A stretch of 27,818 nt of DNA from an uncultured bacterium (GTDB taxonomy: Bacteria > Actinomycetota > Coriobacteriia > Coriobacteriales > Coriobacteriaceae), in the NCBI GenBank assembly GCA_905215275.1, contig CAJMPE010000004.1, forward strand, positions 1-27,818. Reading direction: 5' to 3'. Of the stretch, positions 1 to 6,736 are shown piece after piece (positions within the stretch are counted from its first letter, which is position 1; each line of letters opens with the position of its first letter). The translations under genes and the position numbers were made by a program. The notes below the pieces were generated by a model. It was not told the origin of the DNA, ran no database searches, and was given only the letters and a program-made list of their open reading frames with translations.

Positions 1-2116
1 GGCCCTGCATGCGGGCGGACAGCTTGCGGTCGATGCCGTCGATCAAGCCGCCCACAAGCGGCGCCAGCAAGGCAAATGCCACGGTGCCAATAAATATGCC
101 CACGACGCCCGAACCTTCGAAATACTTGCCGCGCAGCACCGAGGGCGCGCTCATGGCAAGCCGCTCGGGCCCAATCCACGCGCAGCACAGCAGCGCAAAC
201 AAGATAATGCTGCAGCACACGACGCTACCCGCGGGGCCAATGCGCTTCTCGCCAAGGGCGTCCTCCGAGTACCAATTGCGCTTTTCGGCCTTCACCTCGT
301 GTCCCATCGAGCCGCGGAAATGGCGATATTTGTCGGTTCCCACGCCCGAAAGGTACACGTTGACGCGCGGCTTATTGCTCACGCGGAACGACGTCAGCAG
401 CACCACGGCGATAAACGCCACGATAACCACCATCAGATACATGGCGTCCTTGCCGATAACGTACGGCACGCGGCCAAACACCATGGCGAGGTAAGGCGAC
501 ACCAGACCGCTCGAGATGAGCGGGAAGGCTACGCAGCACAGAATCAGCAGCGCGGCGATGGTGTTGAGCGCCATCCATTCGGTCTTATGGACATTGACCT
601 CAACGTTTTGAGCCGTGGGGTCGACGCCCGAAAGCTTGGCAAGCCACTTGCCCCAGAAGTAAAACGTCGCGGCCGAGCCAAAGGCAAGCACCATGATCAT
701 GAGCACGTTGCCGGTCTGCGCGAACGCCACCAGGGCGCCCCACTTGGACACGAGCATGCCAAACGGCGCCACAAACATGCCCATGATGCCCAGCATCATC
801 AGGCGCGTCAGGTGCGGCATGCGGCTGAACATACCGTCCATGTCCTCAATATTGCGGCTGCCGATATGATGCTCGGCCGTGCCCACGCACAGGAACAGCA
901 GCGACTTTGCCACCGTGTGGAACAGGATCAGGAAGATGGCCGCCCATACGGCCTCGGGCGCGCCGACGCCCAGGCAGGCACTGATGAGGCCCAAGTTGGA
1001 AATGGTGGAGTACGCGAGCACGCGCTTGGCGTTGCTCTGCGAGATGGCCATGAGGGCAGCGAGCAAAAACGTGATGGCACCCACACTCGTGACCATAAAG
1101 CCGGTCACGGGATAGATGGCATAGAGCGGGCTCAGCTTGACCATCAGAAACACGCCGGCTTTGACCATGGTTGACGAGTGCAGCAGGGCGCTCGTGGGGG
1201 TGGGGGCAACCATGGCACCGAGCAGCCAGGTATGGAACGGCATCTGCGCGGCCTTGGTGAGTGCGGCGAGCGACAGCAGGATGACCGGCATCACCAGCAG
1301 CGCGGATTGCGCGGTTCCGGCGCCGGAAAGCTCGATCATGCCCGAGATGGTCAGCGGCATGCCGTTAACGTGCAGGTACATGAGTCCGGCCAAAAACGCG
1401 ATGCCGCCCATCATGTTGAGGATGATCTGGGTGAAGGCGTTTTTAATGGCCTCGGGCGTACGCGTGTAGCCGATCATAAGGAACGAGCACACGGTGGTGA
1501 TTTCCCAGCCGCAGAACAGCCACTCAAGGTTGTCGCTCGTCACGATGACGAACATGGCCGAGAGGAACAGGAACATAAGCGCCAGGAACTGCGGGCGACG
1601 GTCGGGCGCGGTCTGCCCGCGCAGCGCTGCCTCGTGCTCGTCGTGGGCCTGGAAGTCCTTCATGTAGCCCAGGGCGTACACGCAGATCAGGCTGCCGACG
1701 ATGCCGACGGCAAGCACCATGATCACGCTCATGTAGTCCAGGTAGAGCGGCGTCGCCGTGACGGCTTCGGCCGCGGGCAGCGTCATGGCTGCAAAGGCAA
1801 CGGAGCCCACTAGCTGTACTACGCCGAGCACACCGGTAAGCGCGTTCCTATATTTGTACGCGTTGTACAGGATAACGGCGCACAGAATTACGTCGATGAC
1901 GGAGCTGATGATCGAGAGCACATGCGAGGTGCCGGGGGCAACCTCAAAGCTCTGCGGACCCGTGACAAAAAACATGACGGCGACTACAACTGTCACCGCC
2001 ATAATAATGCCGGAACCTATGAGCCCCACCGCATCGCGGGCGCGGTCACCGCGCGCAAGCAGCATGCCCAGCGCCGGTACCAGCGGAAACAGGGTAAGGA
2101 AATACAGTAGCGTCAT
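1..2116 (-). CDS. Proton-translocating membrane subunit, NuoL/HyfB/EchA-like (partial)
   Basis: Reading runs from an ATG at 2116 to the window edge without a stop (705 codons seen; C-terminus missing). The protein is almost wholly hydrophobic helices and belongs to the antiporter-like subunit family of complex I, Mrp antiporters and membrane-bound [NiFe] hydrogenases. Family hallmarks: an acidic residue in the helix NLEWLFCGWEITT (about residue 190), lysine in LTKAAQMPFHTWL and the proline motif PTPTSALLHSSTMVKAG (about 285-320). A GGGGGAG Shine-Dalgarno lies 7 nt before the ATG. Family knowledge: such subunits move H+ or Na+ across the cytoplasmic membrane, driven by ferredoxin, formate or NADH oxidation. 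The wording of the motifs is closest to hydrogenase-type (Ech/Hyf) subunits, but the partner genes lie outside the window, so Ech, Hyf/FHL, Mrp or complex I cannot be separated. It appears to be the first gene of its operon. Confidence 0.88.
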   Translation of the reverse strand, partial: MTLLYFLTLFPLVPALGMLLARGDRARDAVGLIGSGIIMAVTVVVAVMFFVTGPQSFEVAPGTSHVLSIISSVIDVILCAVILYNAYKYRNALTGVLGVVQLVGSVAFAAMTLPAAEAVTATPLYLDYMSVIMVLAVGIVGSLICVYALGYMKDFQAHDEHEAALRGQTAPDRRPQFLALMFLFLSAMFVIVTSDNLEWLFCGWEITTVCSFLMIGYTRTPEAIKNAFTQIILNMMGGIAFLAGLMYLHVNGMPLTISGMIELSGAGTAQSALLVMPVILLSLAALTKAAQMPFHTWLLGAMVAPTPTSALLHSSTMVKAGVFLMVKLSPLYAIYPVTGFMVTSVGAITFLLAALMAISQSNAKRVLAYSTISNLGLISACLGVGAPEAVWAAIFLILFHTVAKSLLFLCVGTAEHHIGSRNIEDMDGMFSRMPHLTRLMMLGIMGMFVAPFGMLVSKWGALVAFAQTGNVLMIMVLAFGSAATFYFWGKWLAKLSGVDPTAQNVEVNVHKTEWMALNTIAALLILCCVAFPLISSGLVSPYLAMVFGRVPYVIGKDAMYLMVVIVAFIAVVLLTSFRVSNKPRVNVYLSGVGTDKYRHFRGSMGHEVKAEKRNWYSEDALGEKRIGPAGSVVCCSIILFALLCCAWIGPERLAMSAPSVLRGKYFEGSGVVGIFIGTVAFALLAPLVGGLIDGIDRKLSARMQG

Positions 2117-2260
2117 ACCATCACTCCCCCATGCAAAAACGCTGCAATTGTTTAACGTTATAGCTCAATTGAGGAGCAACGGCGGCAGGTTTTCGGTCAA
2201 CTGGGGAGTTTTAGGCGTACGGGGCAAGGGCACGTCCGCTTTGGAGCAGTGGGGCGGCAA

Positions 2261-2284
2261 GAAAAATGCGCCCCTGTGGGCGCA
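2261..2284 (-). terminator. Rho-independent terminator of the two-HTH gene
   Basis: Stem TGCGCCC / GGGCGCA (2267-2273 with 2278-2284), 4-nt loop, followed on the minus strand by ATTTTTCTT. It sits just past the stop of the gene at 2293. Confidence 0.8.
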
Positions 2285-2292
2285 CCCTCTTG

Positions 2293-2697
2293 CTACTCTG
2301 CCCGTTTAACGCGCGGCTTGCGACCGCGCGGCTTATCGATAAGCGCGTCGGCGCCGCCATCGCGATACTGGCGACACCAGGCCTTGACCGAAGACTCGCT
2401 GGGAATCTTGTGCTTAATCATGGCTTCGCGAACCGTCAGGCCGTTTTCCAGGCGATCCTTTACCACGGCGAGCTTGACGTCGTACGAATAGGTGTGATGG
2501 CGAGCGCCCGCGTTGAGCACGGCGTCGGCGCCGCCCACGGCATATGCGCGGGCCCACTGACGAGCCGTGGCCTGGGGAATGCCAAGCTTTGCGGCGAGGG
2601 CGCGGTGACCGACCCCCTCTTGGAGGATCTCGACGGCACGCTGCCTAACCTCGGGCGCATGCGTGCGAGTCCTAGTTGCTTCCGACATACCTGCCAC
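2293..2697 (-). CDS. Orphan two-HTH protein, IS3 OrfA-like
   Basis: A 134-aa protein with two helix-turn-helix units: residues about 15-55 (VRQRAVEILQEG...ALAAKLGIPQATARQW) and about 70-115 (VKLAVVKDRLENGLTVREAMIKH...VKAWCRQY), then a basic tail GRKPRVKR. The same tandem architecture is seen in the OrfA of the IS150-group element at 13768-14259, but the leucine-rich coiled coil, frameshift site and OrfB are absent. It has its own promoter (2739-2767) and terminator, so it looks like a stand-alone DNA-binding protein derived from a transposase, or a remnant that stays intact. Start: GTG at 2697 has AAGG 7 nt upstream; an ATG at 2688 is possible but lacks a well placed Shine-Dalgarno. DNA target unknown. 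Confidence 0.75.
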   Translation of the reverse strand: MAGMSEATRTRTHAPEVRQRAVEILQEGVGHRALAAKLGIPQATARQWARAYAVGGADAVLNAGARHHTYSYDVKLAVVKDRLENGLTVREAMIKHKIPSESSVKAWCRQYRDGGADALIDKPRGRKPRVKRAE

Positions 2698-2738
2698 TTC
2701 TTAGCCTTAACCGTTAATCTGCTTTCTTACGTGCACGC

Positions 2739-2767
2739 TAGATAGTAGCATTTTGCTGTTTGCTCAA
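2739..2767 (-). promoter_or_regulatory. Sigma70-type promoter for the two-HTH gene
   Basis: On the minus strand: -35 TTGAGC (2762-2767), 17-nt spacer, -10 TATCTA (2739-2744), about 40 nt before the start codon. Confidence 0.5.
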
Positions 2768-3019
2768 AGTAGTTAATTAAAATAGACGCGGCGTTATCTG
2801 GGCATTTTACACCTATTTACGACATTTCTTTATCGATTATTTACGCTGGTAGCTAGCTCGCAGCTAATCGTCATTCGTTTGCCAACAAAATTGACATCTC
2901 TTTATGTCCTTTGGTCTAGAGGGAATAATTATTAACCCCTCCCCCAATAATTTTAAGCGGCCTGCAGGGCAGTGACGCCTCACTCCTCATGATTACCGCG
3001 CATTGCCATCCACTCGAGC
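2768..3019. other. AT-rich intergenic stretch
   Basis: About 250 bases clearly richer in A+T than the rest of the window, with no credible ORF on either strand. It lies between the two-HTH gene and the terminator of the flavoenzyme gene. I see no direct or inverted repeat longer than about 8 bases. It may be the scar of transferred DNA. Confidence 0.5.
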
Positions 3020-3103
3020 AAAACAAAAAGGACGGGACCTGCTGCGCTTGCAGACCCCGCCCCGGTTGACACCCGATGGGACGCAGTCGGGCGAGGCAGG
3101 TCC
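3020..3103 (-). terminator. Terminator of the flavin oxidoreductase gene
   Basis: On the minus strand GGACCTGC (3096-3103) pairs with GCAGGTCC (3035-3042), enclosing smaller hairpins, and is followed by CGTCCTTTTTGTTTT. The stem is longer and more branched than a simple terminator. Confidence 0.65.
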
Positions 3104-3135
3104 GTGCTGCCGCCCCGCCTGGCCGCGATGTTCAA

Positions 3136-5166
3136 CTACAGCTCGTTGGCCGCGTGATACGCCGTGCGAATGGCGCTCGCAATGTCGGCAGTGCGCTCGC
3201 CCGAGCAGTCGCCCACGCAGGTCACGGGCACCGTCACGCCGTCCAGGTCAAACGCGTTGGCCTTGGAGCCCACGGCCATCACCACGTAATCGCAGGCGAT
3301 CTTCACCGGCTCCTCGGCGCCGTCCTCGGTGGTGCGAATGGCCTCCACGCCCTCGTCGGTAATGGCGGTCAGGCGGGTCTTCACGTGCTGCTCCACGTTG
3401 TGCTCTGCAAAGTCGCTCATAATCAGCGGCAGAATGGTCTCGGACTCGCCCGCGGCAATCTTGTCGAGCATCTCCACGATCGCCACCTCGCAGCCGTGCT
3501 GCAGCAGGTACTCGGCAGTCTCGGTGCCCACCAGGCCGCCGCCAATGACAGCGACGCGGCCCGTAAGCTCCGCCTTGCCGGCCAGCACGTCCCAGCTCGA
3601 GACGACCTTCTCCGAGTCGGCACCCGGAACGGGGATAACCACGTCGTGCGCGCCCACGGCCACAATCGCGGCGTCGGCGGCGTTGAGGTCCTCAGCAGTA
3701 GCGGCATGGTTGAGCTCAACCTTCACGCCCAGGCCGGGCAGAATCTTCTCGTAATACTCGACCGAGCGCATGATCTCGTCCTTGCGCGGAGGCGCGGCCG
3801 CCAGCACAATCTGGCCGCCCAGATGATTGCTCGCCTCGTAGACGGTCACATCGTAGCCGCGCTTGGCCGCCACGCGTGCGGCCTCCAGGCCGGCAATACC
3901 GCCGCCCACCACGGCGATCTTCTTGTCGCCCTCGCCCGGCTTGATGGCGACGGTCGCCTCGTCGCCGTTCTCGGCGTTGAGCACGCACGAGATGTACTTG
4001 CGGTTTTGAATCGCATCGACGCAGCCCTTGTTGCAGTTGAGGCACTCGCGGATGGGCTCACCCGTGGCAGCCTTCAGCGCAATGTCGGGGTCGCACATGA
4101 GCGAGCGGCCATAGGCGATGATGTCGGCCGCGCCGTCTTCCAGAATCTTCTCGCCGGCCTCGACCGAGATGACACGGCCCACGGTTGCCACCGGCACGGA
4201 GACCAGGGCCTTGACGCGCTCGGCCACGGGCAGCGTCCAGTTGTAGGGCATGGCGCCCATGGGCGGAATGGTGTCGCCCATGTTGCCGGTGTGGTTGGCC
4301 TGTGCAACCTGGATCATGTCGATGCCCGCGCCCTCGAGCAGCTTGGCGAACTCGCAGGCCTCGTCAGGCTGCAGGCCGCCCTTGCCGCGCGGCGTGCCGT
4401 CGGGGTTCTCCATGATCACGGGGAGCTTGTACTCCACCATCAGCTGCGGCGCGGCTTCCTTAATGGCAGCGACGACCTCGAGCGCGTAGCGAACGCGGTT
4501 CTCGAACGAGCCACCGTACTCGTCGGTGCGCTGGTTGAGGATGGCCGAGCACAGCGAACCCACCAGGCGATCGCCGTGGACCTCGATGGCGTCGATGCCG
4601 GCCTGCTGCGCACGGGCGGCCGAGGCAGCGATGGCTTCCTTGATCTGGGTGAGCTGTTCTACGCTTGCCTCGTTCACAAAGTGCTGCATGTCGTGGTGCA
4701 GCTTGGCGTAGGCCTGATTGCGGATCTCGTTGGACTCGGCCATCTTGGCGGCAAAGGTCTCCTCGTCGCCGGCGGCCTTGGCCTCCTGCGCGGCCTTGGC
4801 AGCGGCCATGGATCCCATGACCATGCGGCCGACACCGGGCACGTCATACTCGGGGTGGAACAGCTGCAGCGCGACCTTGGCGCTGTGCTTGTGGACGGCG
4901 TCGGCCAGTGCCTTAAACGTGGGGATCTGGGCGTCGGTCGCCAGCTTGGGCGTGGGGCTTGCGGTCATAACGGGAGCGACGTCGCCGATGACGATGTAGC
5001 TCACGCCGCCACGGGCCAGACGCTCATAAAAGGCCAGGCTGCGCTCGCCGATGGAACCGTCGCGCTCCTCGTAGCCGGTGGTCAGCGGCGGGAACATAAT
5101 GCGGTTCTTGAGCTCAAGGGGGCCAACCGTAATGGGCTGGAGCAGCTTGGATGCAGGTGCGGTCAT
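3136..5166 (-). CDS. FMN/FAD/[4Fe-4S] oxidoreductase, 2,4-dienoyl-CoA reductase / OYE class
   Basis: A ~676-aa enzyme in three parts. Residues 1-350 form an FMN-binding TIM barrel (NRIMFPPLTTGYEERDG; RTDEYGGSFENR). A cluster motif CX2CX3CX11C (Cys 375, 378, 382, 394) binds [4Fe-4S]. The C-terminal half is a pyridine-nucleotide/FAD module with GGGIAGLEAA (about 417) and GGGLVGTE (about 540). Family knowledge: electrons pass from NAD(P)H via FAD and Fe-S to FMN, which reduces an activated C=C bond; relatives include FadH, BaiCD/BaiH and gut isoflavone or enoate reductases. The substrate cannot be read from sequence. Odd: the active-site segment that normally reads HG.HGYL..QFL reads HGDRLVGSLCSAIL, two residues shorter and without the tyrosine. 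Start: an in-frame ATG at 5172 abuts the AGAGGA Shine-Dalgarno; the ATG at 5166 has 6-nt spacing and is preferred. Monocistronic. Confidence 0.9.
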   Translation of the reverse strand: MTAPASKLLQPITVGPLELKNRIMFPPLTTGYEERDGSIGERSLAFYERLARGGVSYIVIGDVAPVMTASPTPKLATDAQIPTFKALADAVHKHSAKVALQLFHPEYDVPGVGRMVMGSMAAAKAAQEAKAAGDEETFAAKMAESNEIRNQAYAKLHHDMQHFVNEASVEQLTQIKEAIAASAARAQQAGIDAIEVHGDRLVGSLCSAILNQRTDEYGGSFENRVRYALEVVAAIKEAAPQLMVEYKLPVIMENPDGTPRGKGGLQPDEACEFAKLLEGAGIDMIQVAQANHTGNMGDTIPPMGAMPYNWTLPVAERVKALVSVPVATVGRVISVEAGEKILEDGAADIIAYGRSLMCDPDIALKAATGEPIRECLNCNKGCVDAIQNRKYISCVLNAENGDEATVAIKPGEGDKKIAVVGGGIAGLEAARVAAKRGYDVTVYEASNHLGGQIVLAAAPPRKDEIMRSVEYYEKILPGLGVKVELNHAATAEDLNAADAAIVAVGAHDVVIPVPGADSEKVVSSWDVLAGKAELTGRVAVIGGGLVGTETAEYLLQHGCEVAIVEMLDKIAAGESETILPLIMSDFAEHNVEQHVKTRLTAITDEGVEAIRTTEDGAEEPVKIACDYVVMAVGSKANAFDLDGVTVPVTCVGDCSGERTADIASAIRTAYHAANEL

Positions 5167-5218
5167 GGACATTCCTCTCTTGTAGGCGCGGCGGCGATGG
5201 TGCCGCGTAGTTGTCTAG

Positions 5219-5248
5219 AGGATATGGCATGGGGGCACAGCGGCGCAA
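5219..5248 (-). promoter_or_regulatory. Possible promoter for the flavoenzyme gene
   Basis: Minus strand: TTGCGC (5243-5248), 18-nt spacer, TATCCT (5219-5224), about 50 nt before the start codon. A weak match, listed as a candidate only. Confidence 0.3.
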
Positions 5249-5309
5249 CGGAAATCGGCGAATATCAGGTGGCAGCAGGTGGATGGGGGTGGGACGGCCC
5301 GTCGGTTTA

Positions 5310-5606
5310 TCTCAATCTGTAACAGTTACGCGGCAAACCCGGGTCTTACTGTTACAGATCGAGACATTCCTCTCAACCCATCCTCAACAGTCTAGATCTG
5401 TAACAGCTAGGCCCACTTTTGACCCCTCCCTGTTACAGATCGAGACAAACCAAACCCGCCTGCCAGAAAATCTCAATCTGTAACAATAACTCGGCAAAAT
5501 CCGTCCCTCGTGTTACAGATTTAGACAAACGGGACCCAACCCACCGGTATATCTCGATCTGTAACACCTAGCCGCCCAAATCGGGTCTAGATGTTACAGA
5601 TTGAGA
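5310..5606. repeat. Array of eight alternately inverted 15-nt arms (TCTCAATCTGTAACA type)
   Basis: Eight 15-nt arms alternate in orientation, TCTCRATCTGTAACA then TGTTACAGATYGAGA, starting at 5310, 5350, 5391, 5431, 5471, 5511, 5552 and 5592. The steps are 40, 41, 40, 40, 40, 41 and 40 nt. The arms pair into four hairpins of 55 nt, each with a 25-nt loop, separated by 25-26 nt. The four loops resemble one another loosely (several contain CGGCAAA or CCCAAAT followed by a pyrimidine-rich end). The outer spacers are G-poor and rich in CAAACC. No ORF crosses it credibly. It lies about 140 bases upstream of the flavoenzyme start and next to the accessory island. Confidence 0.9.
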
Positions 5607-5723
5607 TTTTGTTTGAGAGGCTGAGAGCAGAACCCGAGCGGAAAAGCAAACGGGTCAATGACATCGCCCCGCCGTCATATCGGAGGCCACGCCCGGCAAC
5701 CCGAGCGTGGGGCGGTCCCGCCA

Positions 5724-5813
5724 TTCCGGACATTTCAGCCCCTTTCCGGACATTTTTAGCCCGTTTCCGGACATTGTCCGCGAATGTCCGGAAACGGGAT
5801 CGTCATGTCCGAG
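5724..5813. repeat. TTCCGGACAT array with central 16-bp palindrome
   Basis: TTCCGGACAT begins at 5724, 5744 and 5765, followed by the inverse ATGTCCGGAA at 5784 and a partial inverse at 5805. Steps are 20-21 bp, about two helical turns. The central pair (5760-5775 with 5783-5798) is a perfect 16-bp inverted repeat with a 7-nt loop. Confidence 0.85.
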
Positions 5814-5956
5814 ATGGGATTTGGCCAACGGCAGTTCCCTAGTAAAGCCCCAGCTCCCCAGTAGAGCGCCCCGGTTCGCGCCACGACGGCGCACGCCAAC
5901 ATTACTTACCCGCGAGGAAGTGACAAAGGGGCAGCCCTTTGGGCCATCGAAGCCGC

Positions 5957-6022
5957 CGCGGCCAAGGTGCGGCATTACTGCGACAGAGGTGCGACATTAC
6001 TGCGACAAAGGTGCGACATAGA
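5957..6022. repeat. TGCGACA phased array, copy 1
   Basis: Three tandem 22-bp units, each with two TGCGACA heptamers, so a heptamer recurs every 11 bp (about one helical turn). The last four heptamers are intact; the first two are degenerate. The array lies immediately beyond the stop of the gene remnant. Confidence 0.85.
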
Positions 6023-6031
6023 GCGACCGCC

Positions 6032-6240
6032 CTATCTTATCGTGTAGAACCGTTTTGAATCGTTGGGGGAGAAGCCGTGTCATTCGAGCAGCCCGTCTTC
6101 CTTGATCAGCTTGCCAAGCACTCGGCTTACCGTACGGCGCGTATTCGGTCTCGAGACATCGAAGAGTTCCCAAGCGAGCAAGATCATTCGAGATGCCGTG
6201 GGCGCAAAGCCCTTCGATGCCGATGCGGCACCGCGCCACA
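6032..6240 (-). pseudogene. 3' remnant of a second AlbA-type gene
   Basis: Reading the minus strand back from a TAG at 6032-6034 gives a winged-helix tail closely matching the C-terminus of the gene at 6737-8179: RRTVSRVLGKLIKEDGLLE against RRTASRVLGKLIEEDGLLE, and FYTIR at the very end of both. The tryptophan codon after LLE has become a TGA stop, and homology fades about 60 codons upstream. No 5' part is present. This is the decayed end of a paralogue, displaced or replaced by the intact copy. Confidence 0.75.
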
Positions 6241-6281
6241 TGCGCTACTCCCCATACTGGGCCTAAGGTAAGGGGTAGCCC

Positions 6282-6394
6282 AACTTTCCGTAACTTTCCA
6301 AAAGAGGACAAGCAGCTCTCTATTACTGATGGACAGGGCTTCGGGCTGCGGATACGCATCCCCTCAAGACCGCCCTAACTTTCCTTAACTTCCC
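6282..6394. repeat. Paired AACTTTCC repeats
   Basis: AACTTTCC occurs at 6282 and 6292, then again as AACTTTCC at 6377 and AACTTCC at 6387: two pairs, each with a 10-bp step. They bracket an otherwise featureless 80-base stretch between the gene remnant and copy 2 of the duplicated module. The rest of 6240-6418 holds no credible gene. Confidence 0.6.
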
Positions 6395-6483
6395 ATCCGT
6401 CAACGCGGCCGGTCCGATGACATCGCCCCGCCGTCATACCGAGGGCCACACCGCGGCAACCCGAGCGTAGGACAGCCTCGCCA

Positions 6484-6550
6484 TTCCGGACATTTCAGCC
6501 CGTTTCCGGACATTGTCCGCGAATGTCCGGAAAAGGACCGTCATGTCCGA
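6484..6550. repeat. TTCCGGACAT array, copy 2
   Basis: TTCCGGACAT begins at 6484 and 6504, the inverse ATGTCCGGAA at 6523 and a partial inverse at 6543. One direct unit is missing relative to copy 1. The 20-bp step and the GTCCGCG loop are conserved. Confidence 0.8.
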
Positions 6551-6661
6551 GATGAGATTTGGTCAGCGACAGCTCCCCAGTTCACGCCTTACTGACGCAC
6601 ACCAAATAAGCCGCCCGCGGGAAAGCGACAGAAGAACAGCCCCTCGGGCCATTAACGCCGC

Positions 6662-6727
6662 TGCGACAGAGGTGCGACATTACTGCGACAGAGGTGCGAC
6701 ATTACTGCGACAGAGGTGCGACATAGA
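6662..6727. repeat. TGCGACA phased array, copy 2
   Basis: Six perfect TGCGACA heptamers begin at 6662, 6673, 6684, 6695, 6706 and 6717, exactly 11 bp apart, with GAGG and TTAC alternating between them. The array ends about 10 bases past the stop codon of the AlbA-type gene (TGTCGCA on the gene's own strand). Confidence 0.9.
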
Positions 6728-6736
6728 GCGATCACC

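Larger units (their letters stand above)
5660..6240. repeat. Diverged duplicate module, copy 1
   Basis: This stretch and copy 2 (6419-6860) share the same order of blocks: a GACATCGCCCCGCCGTCAT start, the TTCCGGACAT array, a less conserved middle, the TGCGACA array, then the 3' end of an AlbA-type gene. The offset between copies falls from 759 to 705 bases along the module because of small indels. Copy 1 ends in a broken gene fragment, copy 2 runs into the intact gene. Confidence 0.85.

Noticed and set aside
2891..2920. TTGACA with TCTAGA 18 bases downstream, plus strand
   Set aside because: No plus-strand gene follows; the region is AT-rich and such matches are expected by chance.
3076..5322. 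A 748-codon open frame on the plus strand
   Set aside because: It is antisense to the flavoenzyme, whose frame carries all family motifs. The antisense product is a composition artefact of GC-rich codons (His/Val/Leu/Gly-rich, no motif).
5310..5606. CRISPR array
   Set aside because: Arms are inverted alternately and only 15 nt, the loops resemble each other, and no cas gene is present in the window.
5997..6359. 120-codon minus-strand frame over the AlbA remnant
   Set aside because: The frame that matches the paralogue is a different one and contains a stop; this frame has no recognisable content.
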